A stretch of 64,000 nt of DNA, from the NCBI GenBank assembly GCA_020002185.1, contig CM034538.1:68398183-68462182 (forward strand), given 5' to 3'. The number at the start of each line of letters is the position of its first letter. Position 1 is the stretch's first letter. The DNA comes from Paraescarpia echinospica. Taxonomy: Eukaryota > Annelida > Polychaeta > Sabellida > Siboglinidae. Below, in pieces: positions 17,863 through 30,100 of the stretch. A program made the position numbers and the translations under genes. The notes beneath the pieces are model-generated. The model saw nothing but the letters and a program-made list of their open reading frames with translations, did not search any database and had not been told where the DNA came from.

Positions 17863-18186
17863 ATGTATTCCGCCTGGCAACAGTGGGGGCAGACAGGTGA
17901 GGCGGCCCAACCGGCTGCTACGAGCATGCAATACGCCCAACAACAACAGGTTTATATGCAGCAGTATTACCAACAAATGGCTGCGCAACAGGCTCCGTCG
18001 TCAGTCGCACCGCTACCAACGACGACTTCAGGTTCAGCAGCGCCTCCACTCCCCGCCGGCCCACCACCCGACCCCTCGGGCAATGATGTTACCCCAGCAC
18101 CACCGCCTGCTCAGCCCCCAGCACCTTCGGATGACCGGCCTCCGTTGCCACCTGAACCCCCACCAACCGAGGAGCCCCAGGTTGAA
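17863..18186 (+). CDS. YLPM1: YLPM1 exon 1
   Basis: It encodes residues 1-108, rich in Gln then Pro and ending near EEPQVE. The frame with exon 2 requires a phase-0 donor. GAA|GTTAGT (18187) is chosen; CAG|GTTGAA six bases earlier is possible. Confidence 0.8.
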
Positions 18187-21100
18187 GTTAGTAAAACGTG
18201 TGCTCGTTAATGACAACACGTGAATTGTTAAACAGAAATTGTAAAAAGACAAAGCGTGCTCCTGATCAATGTGTTTTCTGATGTCCTCCACTTGACATGG
18301 TGATATTCAATGCACGCTAAAATCCGCTGCATTTACATCTTGCTAGAAAAAGTCTTGATCTCACACTAGAGGCAACACTTGCATGCCTGTGAGTGTGTTT
18401 ACATATACCTGAAAACGTTAGTGGAAGCAGTGTAGAAAGAATGCAGTTTGTTCAATTAAACTAAGATCAATCAGTTTGGTTGGTAAAATATAGGTCTACT
18501 TTATTTGACAATATAGCCATGCATAAATTTGTATAACAAATGACATTTTTAAATGAACATGTAAGGCCAAATAAAAAAAAACTAGTTTCTCGTCCGGATT
18601 TTTTCTCAAAAGGAGGTGGGAGGCCCTTATTATTTACTATTTGTCAATATTTTGTTATTTTTTAAAGATGGCCGCAATGTCTTAGATGTTAAGTGTTACT
18701 GATTTAAAGACACTGTAGCTTGTCCGATGTAACGTGGAACATACCAGGGCTGTGATGTATGTTATTATATTTACTATTATTTTAGCTGGATTGACAGATA
18801 AACAGAAAAAATTATGTGGAATATATATGTCCCATCTTACACCGGAATACAATTTAAATTGATTAAATAAACAAAACACGTTGTTAAATGTATTTAATAC
18901 ACAGCAAAAGGTGCCACACTGTACGGATTTCCCGCATACAGTACGGATTTTAAAAAAATACGGCAATATCCAGTTTTAATACGGATTTGCTACAAATTGT
19001 AAGCAAATGTTAATTAATGTAGGTATATTTAGTAGCCTGGTAAATGCCAACACTCGCTCGGAACAAGATGTTAACCAATACAAAAATACTAGTTTCAAGT
19101 TAAAATATGCATTTCAGAACACAAAATGTGGCCTGTCTGTAAAAACAACCATCCATTGCCAAACGTACACATACACATCATTCACCTGCAGGTTGCCGAG
19201 GTGCGAAGGCTCTAGTCACTTTCATCTTGGCCACTTTGCATTTCACCTCACATTCCTCACAAAGAGGATAATGGCCAACGCTATGTTACATAGTACGACG
19301 CCTCAATGGGCATTTTACATGTTAGTTTGTCGTTGACATACACCATGTCAAATGTGTTCCCTTCTCCAGGATCATTGACGTCTTTGAAGCATGTGCCACA
19401 TGAGTGTAACATCACCTCCAAGTTCCTCTCCAGTTATTATTTCTCTTCTGGTTTGAGAACGCGGGCAGCATAAAGGACACACCATTTCAGACATCCTTCA
19501 CACTTATAAAAATTGAAAGTGGAGAAAAATTGCAATTAGCCAGTTCACAATAAGTAAAGCAGTTTCCGTCTTACCTTATTGTGGTAGGCATGGTTTGACT
19601 ACTTATCTCTCTGTTACAATTGATTGGGTGTTTATAACCTATGTGGTTAAACAACCAATCACAACATAAATATTTCAACCATGACAAGTTGGAGGGCAGA
19701 GTCATACCATCTTTGATGCAAAGTTGTATGCGTTGTCATAAAGCTTTGTTGTGATGAACATATATATTCATTTGTAAATAATGAGTCATTCCAATTATTC
19801 AATTTTGGGGTGTGACATGCATTGCGATTATCTCACTGATGAGGTAATTGACACAATGTCTGCTAGACACTCATTCGGGTTTGCCGACACGTCCAACTTG
19901 TCCTTACTTCCACCAATGTTCACTTTTACCTGAAGGCAAAATAAAAGAAATGAGACCTTAAAACAACAACCTTTTCCAAAAACCATTTGTCAATTGACAA
20001 ATCTTAATTGGCTGAGGCTATATTGAACAAAACATCCAAAATGATCAAGCAAGAAAAGGATGAGTAGGCCTACATTGAAACGTTTTTAATATTTGTGCCC
20101 GAGCAGTAGGCTATCATGGAACGATTTCCAAGGAGTTGCAATCCAAAATATCCCTCTGGCTACATTTCAAATATTTCGTTTAAGCTATGCAACATATTGC
20201 TGTATTTTACGAAAAGTACATTTGCATTTCAAAATGTTACTTATTTCCATGAAACATTCGAAAATTACAAACTAAAACAAAACAAAAAATCACAACTCCG
20301 CATGGTGTCACTAGTAACAGCCTTGTTAGACAGTCAACATAATTTAATAAACCGCACAAATCAGCATGTCATGCCATATTTAAATTACTTCAGTAATACT
20401 TTTATACACTGTTGCTAACAAAGTTGTCATTTTAAGTAATCTTCAATGACTTGGTGCTTTTGTGGCGGGTCTAACCGGTGATTATTTACACTAGTAGCGC
20501 CACCGTGTAGACTTGAGCGAAGTCAACGCAAAATCTACTGACAGGCCTCGAATTTTACCAAATTGGGGGCTTTTATACTTTTTAGGGGGCACATAATATA
20601 AAACACGGCCAGTTTGACCGTGAACAATAGCTTAATTTCCGAGGCAACGCGGCCAGTTGCCAGGGCATTTCGGTAAATGGCCGCTTGCTGCCACGCAGTT
20701 CGAGGTGAGTACCGACCTGAGGCTGTGACGTTTGACAGCGTTCTGTTGAACTGATGTCTTCTCCGTCATCAAATTCGCCTGTAGGAGTGTGGCAAATTGT
20801 GAGAAAAGCTCTAGGAATCTCTGCTTGCCATTTGGTACCGTCCTAGCATACCACGGTTTCAATATTGCGGTGGACCTACGAATTCGCAAGCAAACAAACA
20901 CCGACATATTCGGACTAAAGATGGCCGACAATAGCAGACATGTCGCGCAAGCGCAATAGTTTCGTGCACGTGATTAGTCTCGATTCCAGACTTGAGTATG
21001 CGGTCCTTGGAGCACGGGGCACGCAACAAGCCAATATCGTTCCTATTTTAAACTCTATAGAACGCATACACAGATCTGAAAAGCGTTTAAAATAACGAAT

Positions 21101-24100
21101 TTTGTTAATAGTAAATAGCAAAAAAGGGGGCGGCAGCTAAAAAGGAAGCGGGCAGGGACGAGAAACTATTTACTTTTTTTACTTGGCCTAACATCAGCAG
21201 TGATTTAAAAATACTTTATCGGTTTTGATCATGGTTCACTGGCAGTCATGAGATAAGTGAATCTCACAAGTTTGATGTGCCACAGATGCAGCCGACGAAT
21301 GCGAGAGAACAGGAGAAGCTGACAGCGCTACAGCAGCAGGCCCAGCAGTGGCAGGTGCAGCAGCAGCAGCAGCAGCAGTGGCAGCAGTACCAGCAGCGCT
21401 GGGCCACGTACCAGCAGCAGCTACAGCAGTGGGATGGGCAGCAGAAGCAGGTGTCTGCTGCCACGACACAACAAGGTAAGGTGCTTTGTAAGTATAAAAA
21501 CAATGGATATAATTGATCACACACCCAGTATCCAAAAACCAAAAAAAATTAAATGGTTAAATGGAGATACTGTACAGCTACTGTAAAATGAACAGAGCGA
21601 TAATATTTACCTGTCTGCAGTTGATGTGAATCAACTTTCGAGCAGTTGGTCTTCAGTTGTTGGTTGGTTGGTGGCTTCACTGCAGTGTTGTATTGTGTCA
21701 ACAGGCACCTCTGCGGACACAACCAACGAGGCACTTCTGGCGATCAAGCAGGAGGAGAGGGATTTTGAAAAGCAGTACAAAGACTGGATGAAGCAGTACA
21801 GTGACTGGAAGGATCAAAACAAAAGTGAGTTCCCAGACAAAGCTCGCATAATGCTAATTAGTACATGTATCACTTGCATTCTTTCCTGCTTTTTACCTCT
21901 GGTGTGTTCCCATTTTCTTGCAACTTGGAAGTATGTTTTCTTTACTATATTAAAAAGATGCTTTCATTTACAGTTTTTTAGGTAATTACAATACATGTCA
22001 TTGCCTCATGAATTATTAATTTTCTGACTTGTCCTTCTTTATTTCAGTTGCAATGAAATTTTTTTTTATTATGTTATTTTTATTAGTTTTTACTGGGTTA
22101 ATGACTCTCTGAGACTTGTGTTTTGTATAGATTAATTGTGTTTTATAACGGTATCTCTCAATGATTAACTCTTCACTGGAAATTATTGTTTTGAAATTTG
22201 TTAAAAAAGTATTACTTGTAAATGAACAACATTTATTTGCAATTAAGAATTCTGTAACCTGAATATACCTTGGCAACTGTGTGTTGTTGAAAGGTCAAAG
22301 GTTGAGTGTTGTTTCAGACCACCCAAACCAAGATCAGTTCCAGCAGTACGAGGCGCAGTGGAAGCAATATGAGGCTCAGATGGAGAGCAAGAGGGTTGAG
22401 ATAGAGCAGAGGAAGAAACTCATCTGTAGCAAACCCACTGTGCCACCCACCACTGACACCACCCAACCTCCTCCCGTGGCAGGCCAGGGCATGGGGCTGC
22501 ACTCTCAGGGGGATCAAGTCCGGGCATTTCACTCCCAGCACCAGGGTGAACAAGGCATAGGACTGCATGCACACCAGGGTGATCAAGGCATGGGTCATCA
22601 CACCCCATATCCTGGTGACCAAGGCATGAGACCACGCGCTCTGCACCCTGTTGATCAAGGCATACGACCCCGGGGACCTGGTGATCAAGGCATGAGATCC
22701 CAGGGACCTAGTGACCAAGGCATGAGGCCACGTGCCCCAGGGGGTTACCAGCAACCACCCCAGTTTCAAGGGGGTCCACGATATCCAGGGGGCATGGGAG
22801 AGCCTAGACAGCAGTTGCGTGGGCATCGGTTCGGTGGCCCAGCTGGGGAACCAGGTGAATCTTTCCTCGGTCTTGGGGAGGAGGACTCGGGTCAAGACGC
22901 CACTGATCAAGACTCCTCTGGTTTCGGTGATGGCTACCATGGAGCTAGCATGGGCATAAGAGGCCCACGGCCTGGTCTAGGGCGTCCCTATGAAGGCCCA
23001 GGAGGGTTCAACCATGGTCCGAAAGGTTTTGGGCCGCTTGGCTCTAATGCGGGACAACGTGGCCCCATTCCACATGCGCCAACATCAGCATCAAATGGGC
23101 CGGGCTCTACATCACAAGGAGCTCTGCGGCCTAGTGGTCCAAATCGAGGTCCAAGATTTGTTAGGCCTGGTGGACCTAACACGGATCATACCCGAATGTT
23201 ACGACCAAGTGGTCCAAACTCAACACAGCAGAACACAATATGGCCTAACAGCCCAAATCTAGGGCCAAGGGGTGTTCGACCAAGTGGTCCCAATCAAATT
23301 AATAGACCTAGTGGTCCTAATCAGGGATCAGAAGCTATACCATCTAGTGGTCCAGACCAAGGGCCAAGAGATATCAGACCCAGTGGACCCAACCAAGGCC
23401 CAAGAGGAATTCGACCTAGTGGTCTAAACCAAGGCCCTAGAGGAATTCGACCTAGTGGTCCAAACCAAGGCCCTAGAGGAATTCGGCCCAGTGGACCTAA
23501 CCAGGGCCCTGGAGGAATTCGGCCTAGTGGGCCTAACCAAGGCCCTAGAGGAATTCGGCCCAGTGGACCTAACCAGGGCCCTGGAGGAATTCGACCCAGT
23601 GGACCCAACCAGGGCCCTGGAGGAATTCGACCCAGTGGACCCAACCAGGGCCCTAGAGGAATTCGACCGGGCGATCACAACCAAGGCCCTAGAGGAATTC
23701 GACCTGGCGATCACAACCAAGGCCCTAGAGGAATTCGACCTGGTGATCACAACCAAGGCCCTAGAGGAATTCGGCCTAGTGGACCAAACCAGGGCTCCAG
23801 AGGTCCCCGACCCGGCGGTCCCAGATTTGAGGGACCCTGGTCTGGACCAAGACCAAGGTTTGGAGGTCCTGGTGAGATAAACCAGTTCAGAGGACCGAGA
23901 CCTCCGTTTGGTGGTCATGGCTACGGTGATCCAGCTCAGTATGAGGAGGAATCATATGAGGAGGCGGAGATAGAGGGAGGAGAAGGGAAGGCGATAGAGG
24001 AGGAGGAGGGGATGGAGGTGGACTATGGCGCAGCCACTGAAGACACAGGGTATGAGGAGGCGGACCCAGCTGAAGGGGAGGAGGAGACAGAACACTGGCA

Positions 24101-27100
24101 GGTGCCAGGCCCACGGTTCGGAGGACCCGGATTCATGGGACCTCCAGGCGGGCGGTTCCCGCGCCCAATGCGCCCTAGGTTTGGTGGTCCTGAAGGCGGA
24201 CCAAGATTCCGAGGACCGCAACCCCCATTCCAGCGTGGACCGGGTCCTCAACAGTTCCGCCCCCGGGGGCCCCACTCAGAGGGCAGTCGGTTCCCCTCAC
24301 TGGCATCCCATGCTGAGGGGTTCGGACCGCGACCTGGGTCCGTTCCTGGGAGGTCGTCCGTGCCGTCGTTGTTGGCCCTGAAGATTGAGAAGCCCCAGGA
24401 GAAGGTCGGAGTCCATCCCTCGCCCTCCCCTGATGCAGGTGCACACACACAAGTTAGACTCACTCCCGACATGACTCAGGACCAAAAGTTACCAGGGCCA
24501 CCTCACCCAGGACAACATGCGGGGCAGACGTAAGTGCTTGTTGGAGTGTTTTTAAACATGGGTAAATAAAAACTCGGCGTTCAGATATCTTAACATCCAG
24601 ACATCATTTTGCATGAACAAAATTTTCAAACACTAATATTCCCATTTTTGTGCATAATTTTTCTTTCTGGAAATGTTGACGACCAGTGTTTAGATTAACA
24701 AAGCTCCATTTACTGGATTTATGCATGAGTATTTGATCCCAACGAATTTTGTCAGTATTACACAGGTGTGGAATTTCTGTGGATCATCACCATCACATTT
24801 TTATTAAAATAACAGCTTATTTAAGAAATTGTGTGTTTGTTTATAGGCAAAGTAAGCCAGAAGCAGCAGCAAACCCTCTGAAGGGTCTGGTAAGTTTTTG
24901 TAGACAAATGTTGTCATATTAGAGACCATTATTAAGTGTAATTGAGCATGTACATGCGAGAGATGAACATGGATGGCAGATTTGGTGTCAACTCCAAATC
25001 TCTTGTCGGCATCTAGCAAAACACCATTAGCCAACCACTCAGTAAGTAGTTCTAGATTCGACTCCGATATAAATGAAAGTCTATTTTGGTTTAAAATTGG
25101 TGTGCTTAGTCATAACATTTTTTTTGATATTTAGGACATTCATAGCTAACAAAGACAATACACAGACCGACAGCCGAAGAAGTTTTATAAACACATTTTA
25201 TTTCACTGCCCCAACCTTGGCACAGAGCCTGGCTGCACCACTGCAGATGTCAACAAGTGACTCGTAGGACTTTTAAAAACTCGCCAAGTGTGCTGATACA
25301 TATCTCAAACTTTTTTGAAATCAGTGTTCATGTTCACCTTTAAATAAAACAGTTACCACTAATATAGTACAGAGAATTAAAATAGATGTGTCTGATTGTT
25401 GAATGGTGATGTGAAGTCTGAAGATATTGCCCATGTTTAGCATGTAGTTAGGCCAACTGGTGTGACACTTGTTGCTGGGACTCTAGGCGTTCTCCGAGCA
25501 TGAGCTGGAGATCATCCGCAAGGCAGCAGAGGAGCTGAAGACTCGGCAGCAGCAGAAGACAGCCCCGGAAGAAGAGGGGACGTTGACAGCGGGGTCCAAG
25601 GAGGCGCAGGCCTACCCTGAGGTCTACCCAGAGGAGGCATGCCAGGTCAGCTACATATAAAACTACCTCTGCACTTAACAGTGAGATAAGTCTCATGCAT
25701 GCCATGTGAAACTCATGCATTTGACATTCATCTCACATGGCCACCTGTAAATCCCATGAATAGTATAGTTTATTTCATACAATATTGTTACAAACAGGCT
25801 TATTTCCATGTGCATGTTGATATATTTATTCATAATGCACAGGCGGATGAAGCTGAGCATCCATGGAATCTACGACATTCTTGTCATCGTCAATGATGTA
25901 TGTAACATTTTGCCTTTGGGGAAATTTTACTAAGTGGTGCACCTGGTGTCCTCTCAGGGAACTGGATCTCCTGCATATTTACCGATACAACTTGGCAGCT
26001 CTGAATTAACTTAGCCAATCCCGAATCAGGTTCACTTATGTTAACGTTTGCATTTTGTAAATGGTCAAAGTAATCTGCACAGTTGGTTTAATTAAATACT
26101 GCATACTTTTGCTACAGTTGCCGAAAAAGTTGGCTTTGTTTTGTTAGATCGGGTGTCTTACTTTTTTTACAAATTTGTTAACTGGATCTGGTTAGGAATC
26201 GAAACCAGGGGACACTAACATATTCAGCTCTTAAGGAAAATCCATCTTGGAACGAAATCTGACGGAAAAATCAAGGAGTATTTTTTAAATGCGTTTCACT
26301 AATGTGATCGTTAAATTACTCTTAAGGCAAAGAGTGCTATTTCCATCATGATCGTCGATAATCTACACAGTTGGCACAATTTGAGATTAAACAGTTGTCA
26401 AAAAGTGTTTGAAAATTCAGCCCAACAACCACTTGTCAACAACATATGACTTTTTGTTCACTGTGCGAAGAATTGAAACAAAATCTTATAGAAGCCGTTG
26501 ACATATCACATGGGACACTATTTCCGCATCACACACGGTGCAATGTTTTGACAAGAGCGTCGTTGTTGATAATATTCAGTTGACAAGAGCGTAGAGAGCG
26601 CCAACACCTTAAACCAAAATTATGCAGTAAAGTATAGTAATATGAAGGGCCGTAGTGCGCAGGTTAAGTTGGATACAGCTTAAACTTGGCTCAAAATTAA
26701 TTAACAAATGTCACAACAACCTTGACCTTCACAAAGCCTTAAACAGCTAGGCACGCATCAACCAGTCACAACGTTAATGTTGTGTAAACAAATCATGCTT
26801 TAATCGCTGACATTTGGAAAACTTATTTGGCTGTGAACAACTGGTTCTCTGCGTGAAAGTGGACCCAAATTAAAACGCAGTTAGTATAATCCAGCTGTTT
26901 ATGATAGTTAAAGAGTGGTGTAATGTCGTCTTAGAAATTGGCATTTTTAGGACCGTTTTTATGGACCGTATCCAGGATGAATTGTTAGTGAAACGCAATT
27001 TTTCATCTTCGCTCCTAGGTAAGGAGAACACTCGATTTTATGTAGCAAAATCGGGCTTAAGAGCTCTTAAGAATGTTAGTGAAACGGTCTCCTGATCCTG

Positions 27101-30100
27101 TCAAACACAATATGTTTAAAAAATGACAGAAATTGTCTGATTGTGAGTCTGACCAATGATTTCACCATATCTAAATATCTTATTAGTACAACTGAGCTAG
27201 CACATCAAAGTGGTACTAGATTATTTTTTCTCGCAAAATGTAACAAAGCTAAGACATTATTTATGATAACAATGATTTAAATATGATTTGAGTGAACTAA
27301 CCATGATGTGATGTTGTCAGGAAGAGTACCAGGGTGAGGAGCAGTACAGGAGACAGGAGGGGTATGAAGAGGTGAGTGGCTCAGCCGTGTGCAGGGTGCA
27401 CGGCGGATTTAGTTGACAGGTAGTCCGTCGGACTAGCTGACTCAGAAACAACTAGTCCTCATATTGTTTTACTAGTCCTTAAAAATCAATCATACTGTTG
27501 TATTATATATGTGCGACAGTTGTGGCACACAGTAAAAGTGGCTTTATTCCATAAAGAAAACAAGCCGTTTCCCATTTCATTTAAATGTTCAACTAAATGT
27601 GTCATTAATAGAAACAAATACATGTGATTTCGTAGATTCAATTGCAAAGTTATCAGAAGAAATGACTAGTTTAATCAGGGGCAGCAAACAGGAGTCGTGG
27701 ACAAGGCGATTCCAGCAGAATTTGAAGCCTGACGGCGACAAAGGACCGACATTGTCGGACTAAGTTGCATCATTTGCCCTATACTTTTCATTAGCGTTTT
27801 CTTTCCCGAAGCCGACTAAACAATCAGTAACATTGCTGGCGTTTGGTAACTTATTGCTAAAATAATCACCCAATGCAGGAATAACGCAACTACCATCACG
27901 ACGGGATGGCACGTAACGATGTCTGTAACCCGCGCATGTATGTTTGTCCATGTCGCTCATCACTCATGGTCGCTAGGTGGCACTACCTATCCTACGCTAA
28001 CCGGATGTAAACAGCCGCCATTTACATTCACTGCGTTCAGCAAGTTTCCCATCTGACAGTCGTACGGAATATTTAGCTGCCTGTGATAAAATGCTACCTT
28101 ACTGTCAGATTTTGTTTTAATCCATCACAACACCCAACTAGCGTATACATAGCGTAAATTAATTTACATAATAACAGCTAATCCGATGGGACTGCTCCAC
28201 TAAACATGGACTAGTCTGATCACTGAAACTACTCGTCCGGGACGATCGGACCGGCCTTATTTCGCAGCCTGCGTGTGTCACACACTTTACTATACTTACA
28301 GGTTGTCACATAGTTTAATCAAACATAAAGCAAATGCATTAAAATGTGCATTTCCAGACACAGATAGCAAAATATTTTACTATTTAATTGAGTGATCATT
28401 GATGTATTCAGAAAGACGGCTGTTCGAGATACAATATATGAAAAATTTAAGTGGCTTGGATCACAATAGTATATTCAGTGTGTTTACAAATCTTGTGAAA
28501 GTTTTCATATATGTTGTGGTTGTCCCTGGTGTAGTGTATTAAGCGTCCATACACGTTTGCATGCATGTGCATGTACACACATTTCTGATGAGGCTGTTCC
28601 CTTCACCCCACCGACCTTATTTCCAGTACCCTGAACACTACCCAGAAGATGAGCCCTACCCAAGACCTGGGGAGCAGTTCCATGAAGGTGAAGGGCGACG
28701 GTTTCCCCCTCCCCCATGGATGAGACCACAGTTTGACGACTTCCCTGAGCGCAGACCCTTCCCTCCACCCCCTCCAGACAGACTGCTCCGAGAACACTGG
28801 GACCCTCGCGATCTACCCCCTAGAGATCTGCCCCCACGAGATCTACCCCCTAGGGGGCCATGGAGGGACATCGAGAGATTTGGAGATCCATACGACGATC
28901 CTTACTTCTTTGAGCGAGACAGGTATGTCTTAAAACCTATTTCTCTATATTCTGTGACATTTTAATTTGGAAAATTACAACAATCTTTTTCTGTTAGGCC
29001 ATTGTGAAGTGAGGCAAACAGTGCCAGAATAGCTCTGTTCATAATACAACTCTTTCTAAAGTCAATACTGTTATTTTCTCATATAATCGTAGTTTTTCCC
29101 AATCAGTTTAGTAATCGTGGGAAGTCATAGATTTTCTAAATAATTTTTACAGGCCTAGGAATTCATGGAATTTTTTGAAGTCATGGCATTTGAAATTGGT
29201 GTTTTTTGTTGATGAGTTGTGTTACAGTGGCTGGTTAACTTACAAATACAATAATCCTATTATCAAAGGTAGCTGATATGGGTATGTTGACGTATACATA
29301 CATGTGTTGTGTACAGTTTGCATGTGCACATAGAAATGATAATGATACGTTGACCAGGCATTGACAATAATAGGGCATGGGAAACTCCTGGTGTTTTATG
29401 TAAATAAACTGAGAATCCTGAATTAATTCTGTGTGTGTGTTGGTGTTATATTTGCAGTATTTTTGTACTGACATTGTTAATCTTGTCTACAGATTTATGC
29501 TGCCGCCAGAGCGAAGACGTGATCCATATGACCTTCGACCTCTGCCACCCCCAGGGTACCGGGACATCTACGACTTGCCACCGCGACCTCTATCGCCCTT
29601 CGACAGGGGTAGGTTTACATCACCCTCTTGTTACGATACTTTTGAAGACAGTGCAGGTGTAATTAATATATTTGTAGCCACCCTGTCTTTCATTATTCAA
29701 TCTAAAACCATAATAGTACGGCAGTATAAAAAATCCATGTTATTAATTAGTACTGAAACTTTATTAATAGTATGTTTGAGTGTTTGGTGTCATGTTTGTA
29801 TGGATTTGTCCATTGTGACATGCATGTTCATTTCTGCAAATGTGTTACTTAATTTTGATTAAATCCTCAGACAAACTGACGTAATTAATTTCAACTGAAT
29901 TCAGTTGAATCTCGTCAAAAGTGGCCTCTGTCTATTCTAGCACTCTGTAGGCAGGGTTTCCGCCAGAAAAAATAATTTAGGTACGGAGTTAGTCAATTGT
30001 GAGACCGTGGAACTGGCAGGCTACGGGCACCTACGGTGACCTGATGGGCAGTGGGTGTGGGGGCCCTCCCCCAGAAAAAATAGGATTTCTAGATGCTCGG

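Noticed and set aside
18781..20420. Small ORFs in the intron 1 element as a transposase
   Set aside because: No conserved transposase block could be recognised in any frame; left as unassigned element interior.
22314..24485. - strand and off-frame ORFs opposite YLPM1 exon 4
   Set aside because: Shadows of the GPR-rich frame, which is supported by splice sites and neighbouring exons.
25841..25896. Possible extra YLPM1 exon beginning after TAATGCACAG
   Set aside because: The reading stops soon (QADEAEHPWNLRHSCHRQ then stop) and no phase-matching donor was seen. Exons 6 and 7 already join in phase 0.
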